Positions 1 through 6,126 of a DNA stretch of 47,559 nucleotides are shown here, in pieces. Positions within the stretch are counted from its first letter, which is position 1. The number at the start of each line of letters is the position of its first letter. The notes beneath the pieces are model-generated. The model made no database searches. It saw only the letters and a program-made list of their open reading frames with translations, and was not told the origin of the DNA. The stretch is from a virus: the IMG/VR virus record IMGVR_UViG_3300042549_004748, positions 1-47,559 of that record. The stretch is one strand, 5' to 3'. The translations under genes and the position numbers were made by a program.

Positions 1-1
1 G

Positions 2-256
2 GAATTCAGTGACGATATTTCGGAAATGGAACAACAAGAACTTAAAGAACTCTACTACGAAGGTGGTGCAGGTTGGCTCTACGATGGTGAACATGATTGG
101 CAAGAAGAAGATGCCGCAGTACATATCATTGCACCATTCCAAATTGATTTATGCGATGAAATCAGCGGAGACGTTATTGAAAAGAACATTAAACTTAAAC
201 CAAGACCTAATCCTAACACATCTTGGCCGTTCAGTGAATCATTTCCAAAGGAATAA
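2..256 (+). CDS. Unknown acidic protein, 5' end cut by window edge
   Basis: The reading frame is open from base 2 and ends in TAA at 254-256. The first in-frame ATG is at 26, giving 76 residues, but the codons before it also read as plausible acidic protein (EFSDDISE). The gene therefore probably starts outside the window. The visible part is rich in Glu and Asp, with Trp residues and a Pro/Asn/Lys-rich C-terminal segment. I see no recognisable domain, signal peptide or membrane segment. The next gene starts 2 bases after the stop. Function unknown. Confidence 0.6.
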   Translation, partial: EFSDDISEMEQQELKELYYEGGAGWLYDGEHDWQEEDAAVHIIAPFQIDLCDEISGDVIEKNIKLKPRPNPNTSWPFSESFPKE

Positions 257-257
257 T

Positions 258-476
258 ATGGAAACCGCAAAAGATATAATGGATCATTTTATTAGCCGTG
301 CAAAGCACTTACAAGAATTTGATGTTACAACCGAAGTACCAAACGACTTTAGATTTAATGGAGTAGTGCCATTTGATCTTGTTATCAAAGATGGTATTTT
401 ATATGCTAAGGTATGGGCTGTAGACTTTGACGAGGCTGCAAAACGATTGGATGATTTTTTGGAAACATGTAAATGA
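258..476 (+). CDS. Unknown small protein, 72 aa
   Basis: The start is the ATG at 258, preceded by AAAGGA at 247-252. The same frame stays open upstream to an ATG at 9, but that extension overlaps the preceding gene throughout and is discarded. The product is a compact mixed alpha/beta protein, MAETAKD-like helix first (METAKDIMDHF) and a C-terminal helix EAAKRLDDFLE. No known family is recognised. Its stop TGA overlaps the ATG of the cupin-like gene at 473 (ATGA), so the two are probably translationally coupled. Confidence 0.65.
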   Translation: METAKDIMDHFISRAKHLQEFDVTTEVPNDFRFNGVVPFDLVIKDGILYAKVWAVDFDEAAKRLDDFLETCK

Positions 477-934
477 AATGGTTGTTGAATACATTAGAAA
501 AATTTGGTCGCAAACGTATTGTAATGGACAGACAAGCAAATGAACCTTATCTCGAACGTTACTACATTTTTCTTAAAGACAGAAAGTATTTCCCCTTTAA
601 TGTGTTCATTCACAAGTTTCTTAAGTCAGACCCCGATGATGTGCATGATCATCCATGGCCTTACGCTACGCTTATCTTAAAGGGCGGTTACTACGAATGG
701 ACACCTGTCTTTAATACTGATGGTAAGAAGATTGCCGAAATGTGCAAGTGGCGTGGACCGGGACATTTTCGAGTATGTAGTGCCAGTAGCTATCATCGTA
801 TTGAGCTAGATCCCAATGTAACCGCATGGACAATGTTTATGCCAGGTCCGCAAACACGAGAATGGGGATTCCTTGTCAATAACAAGTGGATTCACAATGA
901 CGAATATTTAGAGCAAAGAAAAACCAATGGATAG
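473..934 (+). CDS. Cupin-like protein
   Basis: A 153-residue protein with the ligand pattern of a metal-binding cupin: H58 and H60 in DVHDHPWPY, E75 in GGYYEW, and H108 in SSYHRIEL. The beta-rich spacing LILKGGYYEW then PGHFRV fits the two cupin motifs. Cupins are small beta-barrels that act as dioxygenases, isomerases or binding proteins, so the reaction cannot be named from sequence. Similar short cupin-like proteins occur in aquatic T4-like phages. It overlaps the gene before by 4 bases and the MazG-like gene after by 8 bases, so it is part of a metabolic gene run. Seen: the motif. Inferred: metal binding. Confidence 0.7.
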   Translation: MKWLLNTLEKFGRKRIVMDRQANEPYLERYYIFLKDRKYFPFNVFIHKFLKSDPDDVHDHPWPYATLILKGGYYEWTPVFNTDGKKIAEMCKWRGPGHFRVCSASSYHRIELDPNVTAWTMFMPGPQTREWGFLVNNKWIHNDEYLEQRKTNG

Positions 935-1199
935 TAAATTAAAAGAAGTTATGGATATCCTGCAAGAAGAATGTGCAGAAGTTATCCAAGCAGTTAGTAA
1001 AATTAGTCGGTTTGGAATTGACAATTTCAAACCAGGTAAGCCGAAGACTAATCGAGAACACCTCGAAGAAGAATTGGGCGATATGCTCGCAATGATTGAC
1101 ATCATGCTAGAAAAGAGTGTAATATCGTTAGAACACTTAGAAGCTGCAAAGGCTGCTAAGATCGAAAAACTAAAGAAGTGGTCAAACATATATGAGTAA
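927..1199 (+). CDS. MazG-like nucleotide pyrophosphohydrolase
   Basis: A 90-residue all-alpha protein with the metal-binding acidic pattern of the MazG/dUTPase-like NTP pyrophosphohydrolase superfamily: E14, E15 and E18 in the helix EECAEVIQ, and E47-E49 with D52 in EEELGDML. The length fits single-domain phage MazG-like proteins. Known members hydrolyse (d)NTPs to monophosphates, and phage versions are thought to adjust nucleotide or alarmone pools during infection. The substrate here is not predictable. It overlaps both neighbours by 8 bases and sits next to queE-like and FEN genes, consistent with nucleotide metabolism. Confidence 0.85.
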   Translation: MDSKLKEVMDILQEECAEVIQAVSKISRFGIDNFKPGKPKTNREHLEEELGDMLAMIDIMLEKSVISLEHLEAAKAAKIEKLKKWSNIYE

Positions 1200-2055
1200 A
1201 ATTAAGATAGCAGAACTGTTTTACAGTATCCAGGGTGAAGGACGCTACATGGGCGTCCCGTCTGTGTTTCTACGCACATTTGGGTGCAACTTCACTTGCC
1301 AGGGGTTCGGCATGCCGCGTGGAGAAGTAAGTCACGAAGCAACAGATATTGCGGCTACCCACACAATGATTAAAGCATTTGACAAATATGAAGAACTTCC
1401 GCTTGTTAGTACTGGGTGTGATAGTTATGCTTCTTGGCATCCAGATTTTAAGGACCTTAGTCCTATGCTTACAACAGACGCCATCGCAAATAGAATTTCG
1501 GAGATATTGCCCTTCAATGAATGGAAAGATGAGCACCTAGTTATTACTGGTGGCGAACCGTTGTTAGGTTGGCAACGTGCTTATCCAGACTTACTCAATC
1601 ACGAAAAGATGCGTGGCCTAAAAGAGATTACGTTTGAAACAAATGGTACTATGCGGCTTACACAGGCATTCAAAGATTATCTAATTCAATGGCAAATGCC
1701 TAATGTTGATTTTCAACGTGAGATTACTTTTAGTGTAAGTGCCAAACTTCCGTGCTCAGGCGAACCGTGGGATGATGCAATCAAACCTGCAGTAGTGTGC
1801 GACTATGAAAACTACGGCACAGTTTATTTGAAGTTTGTTATTGCCACTGAGCAAGACTTTGCTGATGCTGAATGTGCTATTGCCGCTTATCGTAAAGCAG
1901 GGTTCACTGGTCACATTTATCTAATGCCCGTAGGCGGAGTAGAAACTGTTTATTCACTAAACAATCGTAAAGTAGCAGACATGGCAATGAAACATGGGTT
2001 AAGATATAGTGATCGACTTCAGGTGCCGTTGTTTAAGAATGAGTGGGGAACATAA
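1192..2055 (+). CDS. queE: QueE-like radical-SAM protein with split cluster motif
   Basis: The N-terminus has the QueE signature YSIQGEG followed by GVPSVFLRTFGC, and GGEP lies at residues 120-123 as in radical-SAM TIM barrels. QueE makes 7-carboxy-7-deazaguanine on the way to preQ0, and phages use such pathways to make deazaguanine DNA bases. The usual cluster motif CX3CX2C followed by D-T/S-x-Y is broken. C32 and C36 are in place, but the third cysteine appears to be C76 in GCDSYASW, after 39 residues instead of 2. No other deazaguanine gene (folE, queD, queC, dpd) is in the window. It may be a related radical-SAM enzyme rather than true QueE. Overlaps the gene before by 8 bases; the stop TAA shares a base with the next ATG. 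Confidence 0.8.
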   Translation: MSKIKIAELFYSIQGEGRYMGVPSVFLRTFGCNFTCQGFGMPRGEVSHEATDIAATHTMIKAFDKYEELPLVSTGCDSYASWHPDFKDLSPMLTTDAIANRISEILPFNEWKDEHLVITGGEPLLGWQRAYPDLLNHEKMRGLKEITFETNGTMRLTQAFKDYLIQWQMPNVDFQREITFSVSAKLPCSGEPWDDAIKPAVVCDYENYGTVYLKFVIATEQDFADAECAIAAYRKAGFTGHIYLMPVGGVETVYSLNNRKVADMAMKHGLRYSDRLQVPLFKNEWGT

Positions 2056-2471
2056 TGAAAAAATTTATTAAACGAGTATTAGGAATAGACAAGATTGAAT
2101 TAGCTGCCGAAGCAGCTCTTCAGGCGAAATTAAAAGAACAACTTGTTGTCGAAGAAACAATTCGACTTGCTAAGTTAACTCCAAAAGAACGTGCAACAGA
2201 AAAAGAAGAATCATATATTGCAGTACTTGACACTAAAGTAAACAAAGATAATGTAAGAAATGGCTTTTTTGAGCTTGACTGGAACGAGTATTTTATAGTA
2301 GAATTAAGACTAGCAGGTTACAATGGCGACAGCGACGAAGAGATTGTCGATAGATGGTTTCAGGATTTGTGCCGTAACATTGGGAACGAAGCAGGAGTTG
2401 ATATGGACGGACGTGGATCTGGCTATGTCAATGTAAACAACTTAGGCAACGGCAAAGCCGAAATTAGCTAA
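2055..2471 (+). CDS. Unknown protein, 138 aa
   Basis: The ATG at 2055 (TAATG overlap with the previous stop, purine-rich GTGGGGA just upstream) is preferred to an in-frame ATG at 2043. The product begins with a short basic segment (MKKFIKRVLG), then an Ala/Glu/Lys helical region that may form a coiled coil (about residues 12-55), then a more globular acidic C-terminal half with ELDWNEYFIVELR and GVDMDGRGSGYVN. No family is recognised with confidence. The stop TAA shares its last A with the ATG of the FEN gene at 2471, so translation is probably coupled to it. Confidence 0.65.
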   Translation: MKKFIKRVLGIDKIELAAEAALQAKLKEQLVVEETIRLAKLTPKERATEKEESYIAVLDTKVNKDNVRNGFFELDWNEYFIVELRLAGYNGDSDEEIVDRWFQDLCRNIGNEAGVDMDGRGSGYVNVNNLGNGKAEIS

Positions 2472-3457
2472 TGGTATATATTTTAGTCGATACAGCAAAC
2501 ACATTCTTTCGTGCAAGACACGTAGTCCGCGGTAACGCAGATGAAAAAGTAGGAATGGCAATGCAAATTATTCTTAACTCTGTTAGGAAGGCGTGGAGAG
2601 ATTTTAACGGAACCCATGTGGTGTTTTTCTTAGAAGGTCGAAGCTGGCGTAAGGATGCGTATGCGCCCTATAAGCGGCAACGTACAGAAGCTCGGGCGGC
2701 ACATAGTCCTCGCGAAGCTGAAGAAGAAAAATTGTTTTGGGAAACATTTGATCAATTCAAAGAGTTTATTATTAATAAGACTAATTGCACAGTACTACAA
2801 CATCCTAGGTTAGAAGCAGATGATTTAATCGCAGGCTTCATCCAAAGCCATCCAAATGATAGTCACATTGTTATTTCAACAGACGGCGACTTCGCACAAT
2901 TAATCGCACCAAATGTTAAACAATATAACGGTGTTACTCAAGTTACAATTACGCACGAGGGATATTTTGATGAGAAGGGCAAGTATGTAATCGATAAGAA
3001 AACTAACTTACCCAAATCTATTCCAGATCCCGAATGGTTGTTATTTGAAAAATGTATGCGTGGCGATACTAGCGATAACATCTTTAGTGCGTATCCGGGT
3101 GTGCGTGAAAAAGGCACAAAGAATAAAGTCGGTCTTCGTGAGGCATTTGCGGATCGTGATTCCAAAGGCTATAATTGGAACAACATGATGCTTCAGCGTT
3201 GGACCGACCACGAAGGAGTAGAACAGAGAGTTAAAGAATGCTATGAACGCAATAAATTGTTATGCGATCTAACTGCACAACCGGAAGATATCCGCGCTAT
3301 CATTACTGAAACAATTAAAGAAGCACTTGGAAAAGAGAAGAATATTTCTCAAGTAGGAATTCGCTTACTCAAATTTTGTGCAGAATACGATCTTCAACGA
3401 ATCAGCGATAACGTGCAGTCGTATGCAGATCCATTAAACGCAAGGTATGTAAAATGA
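2471..3457 (+). CDS. rnh: FEN-type 5'-3' exonuclease / RNase H (T4 rnh-like)
   Basis: A 328-residue flap-endonuclease-family nuclease that in T4 removes RNA primers and 5' flaps during lagging-strand synthesis. The acidic metal sites are visible in order: D7 in ILVDTANTFF, E115/D117/D118 in LEADDLI, D138/D140 in ISTDGDF, and D199/D202 in RGDTSDN followed by a helix-hairpin-helix-like stretch (PGVREKGTKNKVG). The length is close to T4 RNase H (about 305 aa). It overlaps the previous stop by one base (TAATG) and the next gene by ATGA. Family assignment is firm; T4-like role is inferred from the phage type. Confidence 0.9.
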   Translation: MVYILVDTANTFFRARHVVRGNADEKVGMAMQIILNSVRKAWRDFNGTHVVFFLEGRSWRKDAYAPYKRQRTEARAAHSPREAEEEKLFWETFDQFKEFIINKTNCTVLQHPRLEADDLIAGFIQSHPNDSHIVISTDGDFAQLIAPNVKQYNGVTQVTITHEGYFDEKGKYVIDKKTNLPKSIPDPEWLLFEKCMRGDTSDNIFSAYPGVREKGTKNKVGLREAFADRDSKGYNWNNMMLQRWTDHEGVEQRVKECYERNKLLCDLTAQPEDIRAIITETIKEALGKEKNISQVGIRLLKFCAEYDLQRISDNVQSYADPLNARYVK

Positions 3458-3942
3458 ACGCAGTTGCTAAAGTATTAGTTCCGAATAAAATTTGGATAGT
3501 GGAAGACGGTGGGAAAAAACTAGGCACACTGAACAAAGAAAAGAAAGGTTTTAGTTTTTATCGACAGGGGGTAAAAATTGATTTTCCCACTAAAGAAGAA
3601 ATTAAAAATCAGTTTGGTGAGGATGTACGGAAAGAAGTAGAAAAAATTATTAAAGTTTCTACAAAAAAGCCAGAGGTTTTACTAAATGTTTACGAGTATC
3701 CATGTAGCAGTAAACCACACAATCCAGTTTATAATATTAAAAAGAAGCTGCCAATCTACTCTAAGAGTAGTAAAAGTAAAAGTTTGTACTGTGCAGGGTA
3801 TTATATTATTCAATTTCGGAAAGGATGGGTTAAGAGCTTTTGTCCTAAACTAATTACATTGGAACGATATCCATATAAAGGACCTTTTAAGACTGATGAG
3901 GATATGAAGCAATCACTTAGCCAACTAGGAAAAGAAAAATGA
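3454..3942 (+). CDS. Unknown phage protein, 162 aa
   Basis: A basic, Lys-rich protein. The N-terminal part, IWIVEDGGKKLGTLNKEKKGFSF, looks like a small beta sheet that repeats a 'label and display' pattern. The C-terminal part, beginning near KKLPIYSKSSKSKS, has a conserved-looking core: CAGYYIIQF, GWVKSFCPKLITLERYPYKGPF. I recall similar unnamed proteins in marine T4-like phages but cannot give a function. The start ATG overlaps the FEN stop (ATGA) and the stop overlaps the next ATG in the same way, so it is within the same translational unit as the exonuclease. Confidence 0.65.
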   Translation: MNAVAKVLVPNKIWIVEDGGKKLGTLNKEKKGFSFYRQGVKIDFPTKEEIKNQFGEDVRKEVEKIIKVSTKKPEVLLNVYEYPCSSKPHNPVYNIKKKLPIYSKSSKSKSLYCAGYYIIQFRKGWVKSFCPKLITLERYPYKGPFKTDEDMKQSLSQLGKEK

Positions 3943-4163
3943 CCTATCTTAACACTTTACCTATAGAAATGTTCTTGGAAAAGGCCAGAATTGCTGTAAA
4001 AAGTAATCAAAAGAGTCTAAATCTAGACATAAAAGAAGTACAAGCACTATATGATAGTCTAGCTACAACAATGACTAGATTAGCTGGATCGGAAAAGCCA
4101 GTTGTAATAAGTACCCCTGTTCAAGAGTCAATGCAGGTTAAAATGGACGGTGGTAGATTTTAA
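3939..4163 (+). CDS. Unknown small protein, 74 aa
   Basis: Starts by ATGA overlap with the preceding stop. The first about 50 residues are predicted helical (IEMFLEKARIAVKSNQ, DIKEVQALYDSLATTMTRL), followed by a flexible Val/Ser/Pro tail ending MDGGRF. No motif or family is recognised. A late-promoter-like AATAAATA and an inverted repeat lie just after its stop. Confidence 0.6.
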   Translation: MTYLNTLPIEMFLEKARIAVKSNQKSLNLDIKEVQALYDSLATTMTRLAGSEKPVVISTPVQESMQVKMDGGRF

Positions 4164-4172
4164 TAAATTTGG

Positions 4173-4180
4173 AATAAATA
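4173..4180 (+). promoter_or_regulatory. Possible T4-type late promoter element
   Basis: AATAAATA matches 7 of 8 bases of the T4 late -10 element TATAAATA and lies 28 bases before the ATG at 4209. Transcription from it would begin downstream of the ATG at 4182, which supports 4209 as the start. AT-rich surroundings make a chance match possible. Confidence 0.3.
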
Positions 4181-4210
4181 TATGCGTACACAATTCCGGA
4201 GCGCATATAT
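4178..4210. repeat. Perfect 9-bp inverted repeat around a ribosome binding site
   Basis: ATATATGCG at 4178-4186 is the exact reverse complement of CGCATATAT at 4202-4210. The 15-base loop ends with GGAG (4198-4201), the likely Shine-Dalgarno sequence for the ATG at 4209. The right arm contains the first bases of that start codon. It could be an operator or a hairpin affecting initiation. Confidence 0.6.
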
Positions 4211-4520
4211 GTCAAGGCCTAAGCCAAAAGTATTATTAGAAATTACCAATAAAAAGACTTATAAGACTGAACAAGTCTTAGAGGCAGATGCTATTTGGGC
4301 AGTTTTTTACAAGGAACAACCTGTAAACTTAAAAACTACCAGCATCATAGCACAACGACTGGGTCCGAAATATAAAAAAGTTAGTTTTTCTAACAAAGGT
4401 CACGCATTTAATCTTGCAGAAAAGCTCAATAAACTTTTCACTTGCAATGACTTTGCTGTATTCAAGTTAACTACGGGTGAGCAGGTCAACTATGATGGAT
4501 CAGAAGACGTTACTAACTAG
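4209..4520 (+). CDS. Unknown basic protein, 103 aa
   Basis: The start at 4209 (MSRPKPKVLLEI) is chosen because GGAG lies 7 bases upstream. An in-frame ATG at 4182 would add nine residues and also has a weaker GGAA upstream. The product is Lys-rich with a compact alpha/beta pattern: EITNKKTYKTEQV, AIWAVFYKEQPVNL, then a C-terminal helix AFNLAEKLNKLF and a beta hairpin with TTGEQVNYDGS. No family is recognised. Its 3' end overlaps the next gene by about 29 bases. Confidence 0.6.
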   Translation: MSRPKPKVLLEITNKKTYKTEQVLEADAIWAVFYKEQPVNLKTTSIIAQRLGPKYKKVSFSNKGHAFNLAEKLNKLFTCNDFAVFKLTTGEQVNYDGSEDVTN

Positions 4521-4887
4521 GAAGATCTTAGAACAACTAGGAATTCAAATCACGGAAAAAAGTTTCAAAGACTGGTATAGATTGTGGTGGCAAAACCCTA
4601 GAGAAACTGGCAGCATGAGACTTACTGACAGAGGGTTAGAAGATTTTGAACAAAAAGCAGGGTTCAAATCTTACAAGATAGACTTTCCGCAACCACTAGA
4701 CACAGTAACCAATCAATTTATTTTAGATTTAGAGCATTTTATTGGTAGCCCGTACTACCTTAGTCGAAAGCACATTGTAGTTTTTACCGAAAAACTTGCA
4801 GTCCAACTAGTACTTTTTGGGGGAGATCTCCAAAAATATAACAAAGCTAAAACAATGTCGCAAAAATACAACACAAAATCTGCTTGA
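4492..4887 (+). CDS. Unknown protein, 131 aa
   Basis: ATG at 4492 is preferred, with AGG at 4485-4487 as ribosome site; a GTG at 4477 in the same frame is less likely, and an ATG at 4495 is also possible. The product contains SFKDWYRLWWQNPRETGSMRLTDRG, followed by FEQKAGFKSYKIDFP and a helical region with FILDLEHFIGSPYYL and KHIVVFTEKLAVQLVLFGGDL. I recall similar unnamed proteins in T4-like phages; no function can be given. The stop TGA lies inside the -35 box of the next promoter. Confidence 0.65.
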   Translation: MMDQKTLLTRKILEQLGIQITEKSFKDWYRLWWQNPRETGSMRLTDRGLEDFEQKAGFKSYKIDFPQPLDTVTNQFILDLEHFIGSPYYLSRKHIVVFTEKLAVQLVLFGGDLQKYNKAKTMSQKYNTKSA

Positions 4888-4912
4888 CAAATACCTAAAT
4901 TTGCGCTACAAT
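4884..4912 (+). promoter_or_regulatory. Sigma70-type promoter for the MoxR gene
   Basis: TTGACA (4884-4889), 17-base spacer, TACAAT (4907-4912). The -35 box is a perfect consensus and the -10 box matches 5 of 6. It overlaps the stop of the preceding gene and leaves about a 45-base leader before the ATG at 4963. Confidence 0.85.
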
Positions 4913-4962
4913 AGTAACACAGTAACAAATTAACCCACTGTTTTATTTTTTGAAAGACTCAA

Positions 4963-6045
4963 ATGGCAGAGAAACTTAGCGCAAACCGTACCGTTACACC
5001 TAACGAAGCAAAACGTTCTATTCGTAAGTGTGTCAAAATTCAACGTCCCGTGTTTATGTGGGGCCCTCCAGGTATCGGTAAATCCGATATCGTTAAACAA
5101 ATTGGCGACGAACAAGGCCGAGAAGTAGTCGACGTTCGATTGAGCCTTTGGGAACCCACTGACATTAAAGGCATTCCTTATTACAATTCCGATTCAGGTA
5201 CGATGACTTGGGCACCTCCTGCAGAATTGCCCACTGATCCAAATTCCACTGCAATCTTGTTCTTGGACGAATTGAACTCTGCGGCTCCTGCTACACAGGC
5301 AGCGGCTTTTCAATTAGTGTTGAACCGCCGTGTTGGTACTTATGTATTGCCAAAAGGTGTTAGTATTGTTGCCGCAGGTAACCGCGAAACTGACAAGGGT
5401 GTTACTTATCGTATGCCTGCTCCGTTGGCAAACCGTTTCGTTCACTTGGAGTTGCGTACCGATTATGAAGATTGGTTGAACTGGGCTACTTCTAACCGTG
5501 TCCACCAACAAGTCGTAGGTTATGTTGGCTTTGCCAAGCAAGACTTGTATGACTTTGATCCAAAGTCTAGCTCACGTGCCTTTGCTACTCCTCGTTCTTG
5601 GATGTTTGTTAGCGAATTGCTAACTGACGACGACCTGGATGAAGGTACACTAACTGACCTTGTGGCGGGGGCGGTCGGTGAAGGTCTTGCTGTTAAGTTT
5701 ATGGCGCACCGCAAAGTTGCTAACCAAATGCCTAAGCCAGAAGATATTTTGACTGGCAAAGTTAGCAAAGTAGATATCAAAGAAATCTCTGCAATGTACT
5801 CTTTGACTATTAGCCTGTGCTACGAACTTCAAGAGGCTGACCGCAAAAAAGCCAAAGATTGGGATTCGCAGGCTGACTTGTTCTTCAAGTTTATGATGGA
5901 TAATTTTCCAACTGAGCTAGTTGTTATGGGTGCTAAGGTTGCGCTTACAAATTACAATTTGCCATTTGATGCATCTAAACTTCAACACTTTGACAAATTC
6001 CATGACAAGTACGGCAAGTACATTATCCAAGCAATGGAAGGATAA
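4963..6045 (+). CDS. MoxR-family AAA+ ATPase
   Basis: A 360-residue AAA+ ATPase. Walker A is GPPGIGKS at residues 34-41, Walker B ILFLDE at 98-103, a sensor-1 Asn at N140 in VAAGNRE, and a conserved Arg region APLANRF near 158. The arrangement is of the MoxR type, whose members act as chaperones for partner proteins with von Willebrand A domains. The next gene encodes just such a partner. The gene has its own sigma70-type promoter and ends in an intrinsic terminator. Arg is almost always CGT/CGC and Leu often TTG, unlike the AGA/TTA-rich structural genes, suggesting strong expression or a different origin. Target in infection is unknown. Confidence 0.9.
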   Translation: MAEKLSANRTVTPNEAKRSIRKCVKIQRPVFMWGPPGIGKSDIVKQIGDEQGREVVDVRLSLWEPTDIKGIPYYNSDSGTMTWAPPAELPTDPNSTAILFLDELNSAAPATQAAAFQLVLNRRVGTYVLPKGVSIVAAGNRETDKGVTYRMPAPLANRFVHLELRTDYEDWLNWATSNRVHQQVVGYVGFAKQDLYDFDPKSSSRAFATPRSWMFVSELLTDDDLDEGTLTDLVAGAVGEGLAVKFMAHRKVANQMPKPEDILTGKVSKVDIKEISAMYSLTISLCYELQEADRKKAKDWDSQADLFFKFMMDNFPTELVVMGAKVALTNYNLPFDASKLQHFDKFHDKYGKYIIQAMEG

Positions 6046-6070
6046 AAAAGGCCCGCAGGGGCCTTTTTTA
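6044..6070 (+). terminator. Intrinsic terminator after the MoxR gene
   Basis: GGCCC (6050-6054) pairs with GGGCC (6059-6063) around loop GCAG, extended by six A-T pairs, and ends in TTTTTT (6064-6069). It starts within the stop codon of the MoxR gene and separates it from the VWA gene. The A-run on the left arm means it may also terminate transcription on the minus strand. Confidence 0.92.
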
Positions 6071-6071
6071 C

Positions 6072-6100
6072 TTGCTCATTTACGAATTTGACTATATAAT
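6072..6100 (+). promoter_or_regulatory. Sigma70-type promoter for the VWA/metallopeptidase gene
   Basis: TATAAT at 6095-6100 is a perfect -10 box; TTGCTC at 6072-6077 is a weak -35 with 17-base spacing. It begins 2 bases after the terminator and about 20 bases of leader, with AAAGGA at 6115-6120, precede the ATG at 6127. Confidence 0.75.
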
Positions 6101-6126
6101 AGTGTATAGACACAAAAGGATTTACT

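Noticed and set aside
9-257. Longer start for the 72-aa protein, from an ATG at 9
   Set aside because: It would overlap the preceding gene along its whole length, and the ATG at 258 has its own ribosome site.
4477-4520. Programmed frameshift joining the 103-aa and 131-aa proteins
   Set aside because: No slippery heptamer with downstream structure was seen, and the second gene has its own AGG ribosome site.
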